This document shows, one piece after another, positions 9,151-19,425 of a DNA stretch of 64,000 nt; positions within the stretch are counted from its first letter, which is position 1; every line of letters starts with the position of its first letter. Source of the stretch: Faecalimonas sp. (GTDB lineage: Bacteria; Bacillota; Clostridia; Lachnospirales; Lachnospiraceae); NCBI GenBank assembly GCA_029264305.1, contig JARICA010000022.1, positions 62,001 to 126,000 of the forward strand, given 5' to 3'. Made by a program: the position numbers and the translations under genes. Below the pieces are notes generated by a model. The model searched no databases and had not been told where the DNA came from. It saw only the letters and a program-made list of their open reading frames with translations.

Positions 9151-10261
9151 TTACTCATCTTCGTTTCTTTTCTTTAAATATGCATTAATAAACGGCTCTA
9201 TATCTCCGTCTAATACTGCAGTTACATTTCCGTTTTCAACACTTGTTCTATGGTCTTTTACCAACGTATATGGCTGCATAACATAAGAGCGGATCTGATT
9301 ACCAAATCCGATTTCTTTTACCTCCCCACGTATATCTGAAACTTTATCCGCTTGCTCCTGTTGTTTAATCAAATATAATTTTGCTTTCAACATCTGCATA
9401 GCTTTTTCGCGATTGGAATGTTGCGAACGCTCATTTTGACATTGCACAACTATTCCTGTAGGTAAATGCGTAATTCGGATGGCGGAAGACGTTTTATTTA
9501 CATGTTGTCCTCCCGCCCCACTTGCTCTATATGTATCAACTTTCAAATCATCTTCATTGATTTCAATGTCAATATCATCCTCTATATCCGGTATAACATC
9601 ACACGATGCAAACGAAGTTTGCCTTTTCCCAGCTGAATTAAACGGAGAAATACGCACTAATCGGTGAACACCTTTTTCTGACTGTAAATAACCGTATGCA
9701 TTTTCCCCATTCACTTCAAATGTAACTGTTTTTATCCCCGTAATATCACCGTCTAAGTAATCTAAAACAGAAATAGAAAATCCTTTTTTCTCAGCCCACC
9801 TACTATACATTCGATAAAGCATACTTGCCCAATCACACGATTCTGTTCCTCCAGCTCCCGCATGCAAGGTTACAATCGCATTATCCTTATCGTATGGACC
9901 CGAAAGTAAAGTGTTAATACGAATTTCCTCAAAATTATTTTCAAACTGACGAATTTCCTTACGTATTTCATCAATCATACTTTCATCATTATCTTCGTAT
10001 GCCATTTCTATTAACACACCTATATCTTCATAATTTATAAAGAGATTTTCTGCTGTTTCCAAAAAACTTTGGAGTCCTTTTAATTCGCGCATGACCTTTT
10101 GGGAACCTTCCGTATCTTCCCAAAAACTAGGCTCTTCTATTTTCTTTTGTAATTCTTCTACTCTAGCCTGTTTTCCTTCTAGGTCAAAGTGAATCCCTCA
10201 ATTCATTTAATGGCTCCTCATATGAATTTATGACACTTTTAAATTGGTCTAATTCAACCAT
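9151..10261 (-). CDS. prfB: Peptide chain release factor 2, with programmed +1 frameshift
   Basis: Releases completed chains at UGA and UAA. Translation starts at the ATG at 10261, after AGAGGTG, and reads 25 codons to an in-frame TGA at 10184-10186. The site reads CTT TGA C, preceded by the SD-like GAGGGA; shifting +1 at CTT gives DLEGKQARVEEL and continues in the frame that ends at 9151, for about 369 residues in total. The GGQ catalytic motif appears as GAGGQHVNK. The stop-codon recognition loop lies in the SPFNSAGKRQTSF region, the RF2 form. Sits 17 bases after secA. Confidence 0.97.
10180..10200 (-). promoter_or_regulatory. prfB +1 frameshift site
   Basis: CTT TGA C at 10183-10189 on the minus strand with GAGGGA a few bases upstream. 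TGA is codon 26, as in the classic autoregulated prfB arrangement: low RF2 slows termination and favours the shift. Confidence 0.93.
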
Positions 10262-10278
10262 TTTTTCACCTCTTTTAA

Positions 10279-12846
10279 TTATTTTCTTCCACAACACTGT
10301 TTATATTTTTTCCCACTTCCGCATGGGCATGGGTCATTTGGATAAACTTTCTTTTCCTCTCTCTTTTTAGGTTCTCTCACAGATGTATCATCTTTATTTG
10401 TACCTGTTACCTGGGCAACCTGTTCTCTTTCCACTTTTTGTTCAATTCTTACATGGAATAGCAAACGCACTGTATCTTCTGCAATAGCATTTGTCATTGC
10501 TCCAAACATATCGTATCCAAGCATCTTATATTCTACTAATGGATCTTTTTGTCCGTATGCTTGAAGTCCAATACCTTGACGTAACTGATCCATATCATCA
10601 ATATGATCCATCCATTTTGCATCAATCACCTTCAACAAGATAACACGCTCTACTTCTCTTAAATGTTCGATTTCAGGGAATTCAGCTTCTTTTGCTTCAT
10701 ATGCTTTTACAGCTCTTTCTTTCAATACGTGTTTTAATTCTTTCTGACGCATGTTTTTCACTTCATCAGGAGTAACAAATTTCATCGGAATTGTAGCAAG
10801 AAGACTTCTTTCCAATTCAGATAAATCCCACTCATCTGACTCTAAGTCTGGTGATATACAAGCATCTACAAGATTTTCCACATATTCTGTAATCATATGA
10901 TAAATCGAATCTCTCATGCTTTCCCCGTCTAATACACGACGTCTTTCTTCGTAGATAATCTCTCTTTGTTCATTCATTACCTGATCATATTCTAGAAGAT
11001 TCTTACGAATACCAAAGTTATTACTCTCAATCTTTTTCTGTGCTTTTTCAATTGCATTTGAAAGCATCTTATGTTCAATTTGTTCGCCATCTTCAACTCC
11101 AAGTGTATTGAAAATACCCATAAGTTTTTCTGATCCAAACAATCTCATCAAATCATCTTCTAACGAAATATAGAATCTTGATTCTCCTGGATCCCCTTGT
11201 CGTCCAGAACGTCCACGCAACTGATTATCAATACGTCTTGATTCATGACGTTCTGTACCAATAATCTTAAGTCCGCCTGCATTCTTTGCATCTTCGTCCA
11301 ATTTAATATCCGTACCACGACCAGCCATGTTTGTAGCAATTGTGACTGCTGAATGTACACCGGCCTGAGCTACAATTTCTGCTTCCATTTCATGGAATTT
11401 TGCATTCAACACATTATGAGGGATTCCTTCTTTTTTCAACATTCTGCTTAACAATTCAGATGTTTCAATTGTAATTGTACCAACAAGAACTGGCTGTCCC
11501 TTTGCATGTGCCTCTATAACTGCATCTACAACCGCTCTAAATTTTTCTTCTTTTGTTTTATAAACTGCATCGTCTAAATCTCTTCTCTGCACAGGAAGAT
11601 TTGTTGGAATTTCCACAACATCCATCCCATAAATATCTCTAAATTCTTTTTCTTCCGTTAACGCAGTACCTGTCATACCACTTTTCTTTTTATATTTGTT
11701 AAACAAGTTTTGGAATGTAATTGTAGCAAGTGTCTTACTTTCTCTTTTTACTTTTACATGTTCTTTTGCTTCAATCGCCTGATGAAGTCCATCCGAATAA
11801 CGACGTCCCGGCATAATACGACCTGTAAATTCATCGACAATTACAACCTCACCTTCAGGAGTAACAACATAATCTTGATCCTTAAACATTAAATTATGTG
11901 CACGAAGTGCTAAAATAACATTATGTTGAATTTCTAGATTTTCAGGATCTGCTAAATTTTCTAAGTGGAAGAATCTTTCTACTTTCTTAACTCCATCTTC
12001 TGTAAGACTTACATTTTTCTCTTTTTCATTAACAATAAAGTCCCCAGTTTCTTCAATATCTTCTCCCATGATGGCATTCATCTTAGAAAATTCTCCACTA
12101 GCTTCTCCACGCTCCATCTGTCTTGCTAAAATGTCACATGCTTCATATAATTTTGTGGATTTTCCACTTTGTCCAGAAATAATAAGTGGTGTTCTTGCTT
12201 CATCAATCAATACTGAATCGACCTCATCAATCACCGCAAAATGAAGTCCTCTTTGTACTAACTGTTCTTTATAAATAACCATGTTATCTCTTAAGTAATC
12301 AAAACCAAGTTCGTTATTTGTTACATAAGTAATATCACAGTTGTATGCTTCACGACGTTCATCATTATCCATCGAATTCAATACAACACCAACTTTAAGT
12401 CCAAGGAACTCATGCACCTGTCCCATCCATTCAGCATCACGTTTTGCCAAATAATCATTAACCGTAACAATATGTGTTCCTTTTCCTTCTAACGCATTCA
12501 AATAAGCAGGTAATGTAGAAACTAAAGTTTTTCCTTCACCTGTTCTCATCTCAGAAATACGCCCTTGATGTAAAATAATACCACCGATCAACTGTACTCT
12601 ATAATGTCTCATATGTAAGGTACGAACAGCAGCTTCTCTTACCGTAGCAAATGCTTCTGGTAAAATATCATCAAGCGTTTCTCCTTTTCCTAATCTTTCT
12701 TTAAATTCTTTTGTCTTTCCTCTTAATTCCTCATCTGATAATTTCTGCATATCTGGCTCTAATGCTTCAATCTTATCGACAATTGGATAAATACGCTTCA
12801 ATTCATGTTCGCTATGTGTACCAAAAATTTTTTCTAATAAGCCCAT
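10279..12846 (-). CDS. secA: Preprotein translocase ATPase SecA
   Basis: Motor that pushes unfolded preproteins through SecYEG. The 855-residue protein has Walker A MRTGEGKT at about 100-107, the Walker [12 protein letters not shown] near 210, the preprotein cross-linking and helical scaffold domains, motif [15 protein letters not shown] near 550, and a C-terminal zinc motif [13 protein letters not shown] that binds SecB-like partners or phospholipid. I start it at the ATG at 12846 because AAGGAGAAAGAT precedes it and MGLLEKIFG is the family start; an upstream in-frame ATG would add 22 unsupported residues. prfB follows directly, as in most Firmicutes. Confidence 0.98.
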   Translation of the reverse strand: MGLLEKIFGTHSEHELKRIYPIVDKIEALEPDMQKLSDEELRGKTKEFKERLGKGETLDDILPEAFATVREAAVRTLHMRHYRVQLIGGIILHQGRISEMRTGEGKTLVSTLPAYLNALEGKGTHIVTVNDYLAKRDAEWMGQVHEFLGLKVGVVLNSMDNDERREAYNCDITYVTNNELGFDYLRDNMVIYKEQLVQRGLHFAVIDEVDSVLIDEARTPLIISGQSGKSTKLYEACDILARQMERGEASGEFSKMNAIMGEDIEETGDFIVNEKEKNVSLTEDGVKKVERFFHLENLADPENLEIQHNVILALRAHNLMFKDQDYVVTPEGEVVIVDEFTGRIMPGRRYSDGLHQAIEAKEHVKVKRESKTLATITFQNLFNKYKKKSGMTGTALTEEKEFRDIYGMDVVEIPTNLPVQRRDLDDAVYKTKEEKFRAVVDAVIEAHAKGQPVLVGTITIETSELLSRMLKKEGIPHNVLNAKFHEMEAEIVAQAGVHSAVTIATNMAGRGTDIKLDEDAKNAGGLKIIGTERHESRRIDNQLRGRSGRQGDPGESRFYISLEDDLMRLFGSEKLMGIFNTLGVEDGEQIEHKMLSNAIEKAQKKIESNNFGIRKNLLEYDQVMNEQREIIYEERRRVLDGESMRDSIYHMITEYVENLVDACISPDLESDEWDLSELERSLLATIPMKFVTPDEVKNMRQKELKHVLKERAVKAYEAKEAEFPEIEHLREVERVILLKVIDAKWMDHIDDMDQLRQGIGLQAYGQKDPLVEYKMLGYDMFGAMTNAIAEDTVRLLFHVRIEQKVEREQVAQVTGTNKDDTSVREPKKREEKKVYPNDPCPCGSGKKYKQCCGRK

Positions 12847-12977
12847 ATCTTTCTCCTTGTTTGAAAATTCAAGAATCTTCGGTCTCTTTTCCGAAGTCCA
12901 ACTATGTTCCATTCTATCACTATATATACGTCAATTCAACTATTTTCTCTTACAAATGTCTCTATGAGAAATACACA

Positions 12978-13010
12978 AAAAAGAGTGTTGCTTGTTGCCC
13001 CACTCTTTCT
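12978..13010 (-). terminator. Terminator after the small lipoprotein gene
   Basis: AAAGAGTG (minus strand) pairs with CACTCTTT over a 13-base loop (12980-12987 with 13001-13008) and is followed by a run of T. It ends the 13019-13276 transcript before secA. Confidence 0.8.
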
Positions 13011-13018
13011 CGTTCAAC

Positions 13019-13276
13019 TTATTTTTTTGTTGTAGTATTCCCGCTACTTTTTGTTGGATTTTGTTTTTTTCCAGCAATATGATCTGCCGTATCTTCTACC
13101 CCGTCTATAGTATCTCGAACTCCTTTATCTATTCCTTCACCAACATCTTCCATAACTCCCTCTGTATTTGTAGTTCTATTTCCATTATCATTTGCATTTT
13201 CTTTCGTTCCACAACCAACTGTAAAAAGCGTGCATATGCACAACAATGCTACAACTATCTTTTTTATTTGTTTCAT
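13019..13276 (-). CDS. Small putative lipoprotein
   Basis: An 85-residue product with a basic start MKQIKK, a hydrophobic stretch and lipobox FTVGC at about residues 18-22. The mature ~60 residues are hydrophilic and Asn/Thr/Asp-rich (KENANDNGNRTT and IDKGVRDTIDGVEDTAD), with no known domain. A ribosome binding site AAAGGGAG precedes the ATG and a clear terminator follows, so it is a real stand-alone gene. The function is unknown; small lipoproteins of this composition are seen in Clostridia. Confidence 0.75.
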   Translation of the reverse strand: MKQIKKIVVALLCICTLFTVGCGTKENANDNGNRTTNTEGVMEDVGEGIDKGVRDTIDGVEDTADHIAGKKQNPTKSSGNTTTKK

Positions 13277-13386
13277 CTAAACTCTCCCTTTCTGTGTATT
13301 TGATGCATTAAGAATTGCTTCTTATCAGTACTATTTACAATTCTTTTTTTTCTATACACATTTAAACCTTAGAAAGTTTTGCCATT

Positions 13387-14076
13387 TTATGAAATATTTT
13401 CCATTGTATACAAACCCGCTTTTTGTTCCACCAAAAATTTTGCCGCTTTCAATGCCCCTCTTGCAAACACTGCTCTAGAATACACTGTGTGTTTAATTTC
13501 AATTACTTCATCTTGACCTGCAAAACTCACTTGGTGTTCACCCACAATCGTTCCACCACGAATCGAAATAATAGGAACTTCTTCTTTTTCTATAGCTTTT
13601 TTCAAAAGAATTGCAGTTCCACTAGGTGCATCTTTTTTATGGCGATGATGTTTTTCAATAATTTCTATATCATATTCTTGAAAAATTAATTTTTTTCTCA
13701 ATCCTTTTAGCAACTCGCATAATGTTGTAATCCCCATCGACATATTAGCCGATTGTAAAACCGGCACTCTTTCCGCAAGTTTTTCTACTTTTCTTTGCTG
13801 AATTTCTGATAGTCCAGTTGTACATGTCACCAATGGAATCTTGTTTTCTTCACAAAATTTCACCAGTTCATTTACTCCGGAAGCATCTGAAAAATCAACA
13901 ATAACATCCCCCTTTACCGTACATGTCCTTAAATTTCTAAATACAGGATATGTTGTTTCTTCCCCGCTACATTTATCTATTCCTGCCACTATCTGCACTC
14001 CTTTATCTTCCTTAGTTACTGTAGTAAAAATTCTCCCCATTTTCCCACTACATCCATGTAAAATTATATTAACCAT
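13387..14076 (-). CDS. dapB: 4-hydroxy-tetrahydrodipicolinate reductase
   Basis: NAD(P)H-dependent step after DapA toward meso-diaminopimelate and lysine. The 229 residues show the Rossmann start IILHGCSGKMGR, the substrate-binding EKHHRHKKDAPSGTA motif at about 141-155 with catalytic His-His-Arg-His and Lys, and VVDFSDASG-like nucleotide contact near residue 60. Slightly short for the family (about 240-270) but complete. Its start overlaps the end of dapA by 8 bases, so the two are translationally coupled. Confidence 0.96.
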   Translation of the reverse strand: MVNIILHGCSGKMGRIFTTVTKEDKGVQIVAGIDKCSGEETTYPVFRNLRTCTVKGDVIVDFSDASGVNELVKFCEENKIPLVTCTTGLSEIQQRKVEKLAERVPVLQSANMSMGITTLCELLKGLRKKLIFQEYDIEIIEKHHRHKKDAPSGTAILLKKAIEKEEVPIISIRGGTIVGEHQVSFAGQDEVIEIKHTVYSRAVFARGALKAAKFLVEQKAGLYTMENIS

Positions 14077-14980
14077 ACTTCACCTTCTGCGATACTCTTA
14101 TCCCATATTCGCACATAATGCGTGCCAATTTTTTCCCTTTTTCTTCTTCCAGTTCCAACAATGGCATTCTAAGCCCCCCAACATCTTTGCCCATAAACGA
14201 CAATGCTTTTTTTATCGGAATAGGATTTACCTCGCAAGCTAATTGTCGTATAAGAGGTAGTGCTTTTAATTGTAAAGCACAACTTTCTTTTATATTTCCC
14301 ACAAAAAAATCATTACAAATTTTATGAACCTCTCTAGGTGCTATATTTGCCAAAACAGAAATCACACCTTTTCCACCAAGAGATAATACCGGCACAATTT
14401 GATTATCATTTCCCGCATAAACATCTATTTTTCCATTTGTAAGCTCTATGATTTTTGCCACCTGTGAAATACTTCCTGACGCCTCTTTAACTCCTATAAT
14501 GTTTTCATTTTCCTGTGCAAGTAAAGAAATCGTCTCTGGCTGAATATTGCACCCCGTTCGATTTCCTACATTATATATAATCATCGGAATTTTTATATTT
14601 TGCGCAACTTTTCCATAATGTACTCTAAGTCCTTCTTGCGTCGGTTTATTATAATATGGAGTAACTACAAGCACACCATCTACACCACAAGCTTCTGCCT
14701 CTTTTGATAGTTGTACTGTTGTTCGAGTACAGTTTGTTCCTGTCCCTGCTATAATCGGTATTTTCCCTTTAGCAAATTCCACTGTCTTTTTTATACAAAA
14801 CAATCTCTCTTCTTTTGATAAAGTAGCTGATTCACCTGTTGTTCCACAAACAATAATCGCATCCGTCTGATGCACACAATGATATTCCACCAATTCTTCT
14901 AGCATTTTCTCATTAATACTTCCATCTTTACAAAAAGGAGTTACTAAAGCAACTCCTGAACCGACAAAAATAGATTCCAT
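14069..14980 (-). CDS. dapA: 4-hydroxy-tetrahydrodipicolinate synthase
   Basis: Condenses pyruvate with aspartate semialdehyde. The 303-residue TIM barrel has the GTTGESATLS motif at about 46-55, the conserved Tyr in VVTPYYNKPTQEG at about 134, and the Schiff-base lysine in IGVKEASG at about 164. It takes aspartate semialdehyde from the same pool as hom, whose gene is 5 kb downstream in the same orientation. It begins 3 bases after the upstream SSB-like gene's stop, so ssb-like, dapA and dapB form one transcript. Confidence 0.97.
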   Translation of the reverse strand: MESIFVGSGVALVTPFCKDGSINEKMLEELVEYHCVHQTDAIIVCGTTGESATLSKEERLFCIKKTVEFAKGKIPIIAGTGTNCTRTTVQLSKEAEACGVDGVLVVTPYYNKPTQEGLRVHYGKVAQNIKIPMIIYNVGNRTGCNIQPETISLLAQENENIIGVKEASGSISQVAKIIELTNGKIDVYAGNDNQIVPVLSLGGKGVISVLANIAPREVHKICNDFFVGNIKESCALQLKALPLIRQLACEVNPIPIKKALSFMGKDVGGLRMPLLELEEEKGKKLARIMCEYGIRVSQKVKYG

Positions 14981-14983
14981 TTT

Positions 14984-15613
14984 CTATTCTCCAACACATT
15001 CTAATTTACTAACTGACACCTCATAAGCAACTCTTTTTTCCGTTTCAACTTCTGATAGTTTTTTTACATATTCTCTACTCTGAATACGCCCCAAAACTTG
15101 GACATGTTCTCCAACCTCAAACGAAGATGCATATCTCGCATTTCTTCCCCAACAAATGCATGGTATGTAATCTGATTTTCCATATGGTCTATTAACTGCC
15201 AATAATAAATCTGCAATCTCTCTTCCCAATGGTGTTTTTCGATAAACCGGTGTCTTGCAGATATATCCGTCTAATAAAATATTATTTGTTTTGGCTCCAT
15301 CTAATTCTTCTTCAACAAAAGAAATTTCTCGTGCAAATACAGATAATACAAGTCTGTTTCTATCTTCTTCATGTCTGTTATATGAGCGAAATTGCCCTGT
15401 GACCATAATATATTCTCCCCGGTAATCTTGTGTCACATCAATAAGTCTTTCAGAAACCATTAATGGAATTCTATCATCTGAATTACTGAGTCTTTTTACT
15501 AAAACCTCAACCATATAAAATCCTTCTCCAAACACCTCATGGCTGAACATAAATTCAGATACTACCTCTCCCATAATTGTAACTTGATTGTTTTCAATAA
15601 CCTTATCCGACAT
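14984..15613 (-). CDS. Single-stranded DNA-binding-like (OB-fold) protein
   Basis: A 209-residue protein with two tandem OB-fold-like halves: residues 8-105 (VTIMGEVVSEFMFSHEV, YIMVTGQFRSYNR) and 108-205 (ILLDGYICKTPVYRKTPLG, ICWGRNARYASSF, VQVLGRIQSREYVKK). The second half carries the standard SSB pattern of an LGREIADLLLAVNR core and ICWG strand. No acidic C-terminal tail typical of replication SSB is present (it ends SKLECVGE), so this is likely an accessory SSB-family protein, not the main SSB. First gene of the dapA-dapB transcript. Confidence 0.8.
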   Translation of the reverse strand: MSDKVIENNQVTIMGEVVSEFMFSHEVFGEGFYMVEVLVKRLSNSDDRIPLMVSERLIDVTQDYRGEYIMVTGQFRSYNRHEEDRNRLVLSVFAREISFVEEELDGAKTNNILLDGYICKTPVYRKTPLGREIADLLLAVNRPYGKSDYIPCICWGRNARYASSFEVGEHVQVLGRIQSREYVKKLSEVETEKRVAYEVSVSKLECVGE

Positions 15614-15903
15614 AATTTGTAATTCTCCCTTCCTCTTCGTCGTATTTTTTTGTCTATACTATCTTATTCTCTTCTTTTCTCTTTAAGACCAAAATCTCCC
15701 GAAAACCGTATGCCTTTTCTCGACAACTTTTCTCGACATTTTTCTAACACTTCATCTCCTAGTTTAAAATTAGTTTCATATATATATGTATTTTTTCTTT
15801 CAAACCCCTTGTAATCTAATGATAATGTGATAAACTGTATAAGTTGTAATTTGGTAATAAGCCAATGAATTGGCTTTTGATAAAAGAAAGAAGGTAACTT
15901 ACA
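15614..15903. promoter_or_regulatory. Divergent intergenic region, ssb-like/typA
   Basis: 290 bases without a supported gene. It holds a 12-base direct repeat with 13-base period (CTTTTCTCGACA at 15714-15725 and 15727-15738) and a small AAGCCAA/TTGGCTT hairpin at 15859-15877 in the probable typA leader. I could not settle on a convincing promoter pair for either gene. Confidence 0.4.
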
Positions 15904-17727
15904 ATGAAAACCAAAAGAGAAGATATAAGAAATATTGCTATTATCGCCCATGTAGACCACGGTAAAACAACTCTTGTTGACGAATTATTAAAACAAAGTG
16001 GTGTGTTCCGCGAGAATCAAGAAGTTGCAGAGCGTGTTATGGACTCAAATGACATTGAACGTGAACGTGGAATTACTATTCTTGCTAAAAATACTGCCGT
16101 ATATTATAAAAATACAAAAATCAATATTATTGACACCCCTGGACATGCCGATTTCGGTGGAGAAGTAGAACGTGTGTTAAAAATGGTAAACGGTGTTATT
16201 CTTGTTGTAGATGCTTTTGAAGGTGCAATGCCACAAACTAAATTTGTTCTTCGTAAAGCATTAGAATTACAACTTCCTGTTATTGTTTGTATTAATAAAA
16301 TTGACCGTCCTGAAGCTCGCCCAGACGAAGTTATAGATGAAATTTTAGAACTTTTCATGGACTTAGATGCCTCAGATGAACAATTAGATTGTCCTTTTAT
16401 TTACGCTTCTGCTAAAGCAGGACATGCTATTTTGGATTTAACTGACGATCCTAAAAATATGGTACCTTTATTTGAAACAATTTTAGACTACATTCCTGCT
16501 CCTGAAGGAGATCCTGATGCAGATACACAAGTTTTAATTAGTACAATTGATTATAATGAATATGTTGGTCGTATCGGTGTAGGAAAAGTTGATAATGGTA
16601 CAATTTCTGTAAATCAAGATATGGTTGTTGTAAATGCTCACGAACCCGACAAGCAGAAAAAAGTTAAAATCAGTAAATTATATGAATTTGATGGTTTAAA
16701 TAAAGTAGAAGTAAAAGAAGCCGGAATTGGTTCAATTGTTGCTATCTCTGGAATTTCTGATATTGCTATTGGAGATACACTTTGCTCACCTGAAAACGCT
16801 GTTGCCATTCCATTCCAAAAAATTTCCGAACCAACTATTGCTATGCAATTTATTGTAAATGATAGCCCTTTTGCTGGACAGGAAGGTAAATATGTAACTT
16901 CTCGTCATTTACGTGAACGTCTTTTAAAAGAATTAAATACTGACGTAAGCCTTCGTGTAGAGGAATCCGAAAGTGCTGATAGTTTCCGTGTATCAGGACG
17001 TGGGGAACTTCATTTATCGGTATTGATTGAAAATATGCGTCGAGAAGGATACGAATTTGCCGTTAGTAAGGCCGAAGTATTATATAAAAAGGATGAAAAG
17101 GGCAAATTATTAGAACCAATTGAAACTGCTTATATTGATGTGCCTGACGAATTCACAGGAACAGTTATTGATAAATTAAGCCAACGAAAAGGTGAACTTC
17201 AAAACATGGGAGCATCAAACGGAGGCTATACTCGTTTGGAATTTTCCATCCCAGCTAGAGGACTTATTGGATACCGCGGAGAATTTATGACCGATACAAA
17301 AGGAAACGGTATTTTAAACACAGCATTTGAAGGTTACGCTCCATATAAAGGAGATATTCAATATCGTAAACAAGGATCTCTTATCGCTTTTGAAACTGGA
17401 GAATCTGTAACATACGGACTGTTTAGCGCTCAAGAAAGAGGAACATTATTTATCGGACCAGGGGAAAAAGTTTATTCTGGTATGGTCATTGGGCAAAATG
17501 GAAAAGCTGAAGATATTGAATTAAATGTATGTAAAACAAAACATTTAACAAACACTCGCTCTTCAGGTTCTGATGATGCTTTAAAATTAACAACTCCTCG
17601 TATTTTAAGTTTGGAAGAAGCCTTAGACTTTATTGACACAGATGAATTATTAGAAGTCACTCCAAAAACATTGCGTATTCGCAAAAAAATTCTAGATTCT
17701 AAAATGAGAAAAAGAGGAATAAAATAG
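15904..17727 (+). CDS. typA: Translational GTPase TypA/BipA
   Basis: Ribosome-binding GTPase linked to 50S assembly and growth under stress or cold. The 607 residues have G1 AHVDHGKTT at about 15-23, G2 RGITI, G3 DTPGHADFGGEVER, G4 NKIDRPEARPDE, then domains II, III, V-like and the TypA-specific C-terminal domain (SQRKGELQNMG, RGLIGYRGEF, TNTRSSGSDDALKL). The start follows AGAAGGTAAC. It ends by sharing a base with the PAP2 gene start. Confidence 0.98.
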   Translation: MKTKREDIRNIAIIAHVDHGKTTLVDELLKQSGVFRENQEVAERVMDSNDIERERGITILAKNTAVYYKNTKINIIDTPGHADFGGEVERVLKMVNGVILVVDAFEGAMPQTKFVLRKALELQLPVIVCINKIDRPEARPDEVIDEILELFMDLDASDEQLDCPFIYASAKAGHAILDLTDDPKNMVPLFETILDYIPAPEGDPDADTQVLISTIDYNEYVGRIGVGKVDNGTISVNQDMVVVNAHEPDKQKKVKISKLYEFDGLNKVEVKEAGIGSIVAISGISDIAIGDTLCSPENAVAIPFQKISEPTIAMQFIVNDSPFAGQEGKYVTSRHLRERLLKELNTDVSLRVEESESADSFRVSGRGELHLSVLIENMRREGYEFAVSKAEVLYKKDEKGKLLEPIETAYIDVPDEFTGTVIDKLSQRKGELQNMGASNGGYTRLEFSIPARGLIGYRGEFMTDTKGNGILNTAFEGYAPYKGDIQYRKQGSLIAFETGESVTYGLFSAQERGTLFIGPGEKVYSGMVIGQNGKAEDIELNVCKTKHLTNTRSSGSDDALKLTTPRILSLEEALDFIDTDELLEVTPKTLRIRKKILDSKMRKRGIK

Positions 17728-18644
17728 TGAATTTTTTAAGATTTCTTGAGGGGATTCGTTCTCCTATTTTAAATAACTTTTTTCAATTTATCACTTATTT
17801 TGGTCAAGAACTATTAATCATTGCGTTTATTTGCACACTTTATTGGTGTGTAAATAAGCGCTTTGCTTATATATTGGGATTTACTTATTTCACTGCCGGA
17901 CTTTGTGTACAAACTTTAAAAATTACGTTTCGCATACCTAGACCATGGATACTTGATCCAAATTTTTCCCCTGTAAAAAGCGCTGTTCCAGCTGCCACAG
18001 GATACTCCTTTCCTAGCGGACATACCCAAGGAGCCACTTCGCTTTTTGCTCCAATCGCCTTGCACACCAAAAAACGTATTGTTTCTATTTGCTGTACATG
18101 TGCTTTTTTACTCGTAGGATTTTCACGTATGTATCTTGGCGTACATACACCAAAAGACGTATTTGTTTCTATGGGAATTTCATTGTTTTTTGCATGGCTA
18201 ACTACACACTTTTCCTATTTTTTCTTAGACAAAAAGAAAAATCAGAAATATATTTTTCTATGTCTAACTAGCATTGCTATTCTTATTTCTATATACGCAC
18301 TTTTTTTATTGAAATTCGATAAAATTTCCTACAAATATGCTTCCGACTGTTTAAAAGCTTGCGGTGCTGGTATCGGTTTTGCATTCGGTTGGTATATAGA
18401 ACAAACTTATTTGACATTCAATGTAAAAACCAAACACATTTACACACAATTTTTGAAAGTAATTATAGGACTTTCTATCGCTCTTTTCATAAAATTGATT
18501 CTTACCTATTTCATAGGGAATAACATTTTTGGGAAAATGACAGAATATTTTATTCTTGTACTTTGGATCCTTGTTATCTATCCATACTGCTTTAACCTAA
18601 TACAGAAATATTCTTTACAGAAAAGGAAAGATTCGATAGAATAA
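17727..18644 (+). CDS. PAP2-family membrane phosphatase
   Basis: The 305-residue, multi-pass protein carries the three PAP2 motifs: KITFRIPRP (KxxxxxxRP) at about 69-77, YSFPSGHTQG at about 93-102 with the catalytic His, and SRMYLGVHTPKDV at about 131-143. Such enzymes remove phosphate from lipid phosphates (phosphatidate, undecaprenyl diphosphate). About seven or eight hydrophobic segments, with a variable C-terminal half. Start codon is GTG at 17727, overlapping the typA stop by one base, with AGAGGAAT ahead. The substrate is not predictable; undecaprenyl-PP recycling or phospholipid are possible. Confidence 0.88.
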   Translation: MNFLRFLEGIRSPILNNFFQFITYFGQELLIIAFICTLYWCVNKRFAYILGFTYFTAGLCVQTLKITFRIPRPWILDPNFSPVKSAVPAATGYSFPSGHTQGATSLFAPIALHTKKRIVSICCTCAFLLVGFSRMYLGVHTPKDVFVSMGISLFFAWLTTHFSYFFLDKKKNQKYIFLCLTSIAILISIYALFLLKFDKISYKYASDCLKACGAGIGFAFGWYIEQTYLTFNVKTKHIYTQFLKVIIGLSIALFIKLILTYFIGNNIFGKMTEYFILVLWILVIYPYCFNLIQKYSLQKRKDSIE

Positions 18645-18669
18645 AAGAAAAGGGAAGCGAGGGCTTTTT

Positions 18670-19281
18670 ATGGCAAAATATCTATCTGCAATTTTGAAAA
18701 AATTGGCAAATGCAATGGAACTTTTTATTGCTTTTCTACTTGCTGTTGGTATTATTTTACTTTCTGCAAAACTTACTCTTGATTTGATTCATATTCCCAA
18801 TTTAGAAGTTTCTCCAAATTATGACGATTTGTTGAAAAACTGTTTTAATCTAATTATTGGAGTAGAATTGATTCGAATGGTGTATACTCATAAGCCTTCA
18901 ACTGTTTTTGAAGTGCTACTTTTTGCCATTGCACGCCAAGTCATTATAGAGCACAATTCTCCATTAAACAGCCTTATTGGAGTAATCGCTATTGCTGCTC
19001 TATTTGCAACAAGAAAATTCTTATTCTGTGAATTTGATGAATCCGAAAAAATACTTTTTCGTGCAACACAAAAAGTATTCCTTGTTAATCGTCTAATTCA
19101 TGTAAGTATTCCTTTTGAAGAAGGTGACACACTACGAGATGTCATTATTCGACAATTAGAGAAACACCACGAAGATATCGGAGTTGGTGCATGTGCTTAT
19201 TTTTCGAATCTAGGACTTCGTGTTGCAAAAATGCACAAAGGTGAAATCTCCCGTGTAGAAGTCATTCGGTCAATCAAATAA
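18670..19281 (+). CDS. PsiE-like membrane protein
   Basis: A 203-residue protein with about four hydrophobic helices in residues 10-120, matching the phosphate-starvation-inducible PsiE fold (FNLIIGVELIRMVYTHKP), and a soluble C-terminal ~80 residues (FEEGDTLRDVIIRQLEKHH, then AKMHKGEISRVEVIRSI) that resembles a small ligand-binding or TrkA-C-like tail. Co-directional with and 25 bases after the PAP2 gene. The role is unknown; both neighbours point to the membrane. No pho box could be identified. Confidence 0.7.
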   Translation: MAKYLSAILKKLANAMELFIAFLLAVGIILLSAKLTLDLIHIPNLEVSPNYDDLLKNCFNLIIGVELIRMVYTHKPSTVFEVLLFAIARQVIIEHNSPLNSLIGVIAIAALFATRKFLFCEFDESEKILFRATQKVFLVNRLIHVSIPFEEGDTLRDVIIRQLEKHHEDIGVGACAYFSNLGLRVAKMHKGEISRVEVIRSIK

Positions 19282-19341
19282 ACTATAGAATTGTAATTGT
19301 CAGTCTTTTATTTTTTTTTAATATTTTTATCTTTCTTTTTA

Positions 19342-19370
19342 TTGCATTTCTTTTTGATTTTATGTATAAT
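19342..19370 (+). promoter_or_regulatory. Sigma-A-type promoter for hpf
   Basis: TTGCAT, 17-base spacer, perfect TATAAT. The start codon is 55 bases downstream. Confidence 0.8.
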
Positions 19371-19425
19371 ATACACATAGTACAAACTATCTTTTGTACA
19401 ATATATCGAAAAGGAGTTGGGCAGC

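Noticed and set aside
13423..14327. Plus-strand open frames across dapB and dapA
   Set aside because: Shadows of conserved genes; no plausible product.
15664..15960. 98-codon open frame on the minus strand overlapping the start of typA
   Set aside because: Its start lies inside typA on the opposite strand, no ribosome binding site precedes it, and the N-terminal half is antisense of a conserved gene. The charged C-terminal part may be chance.
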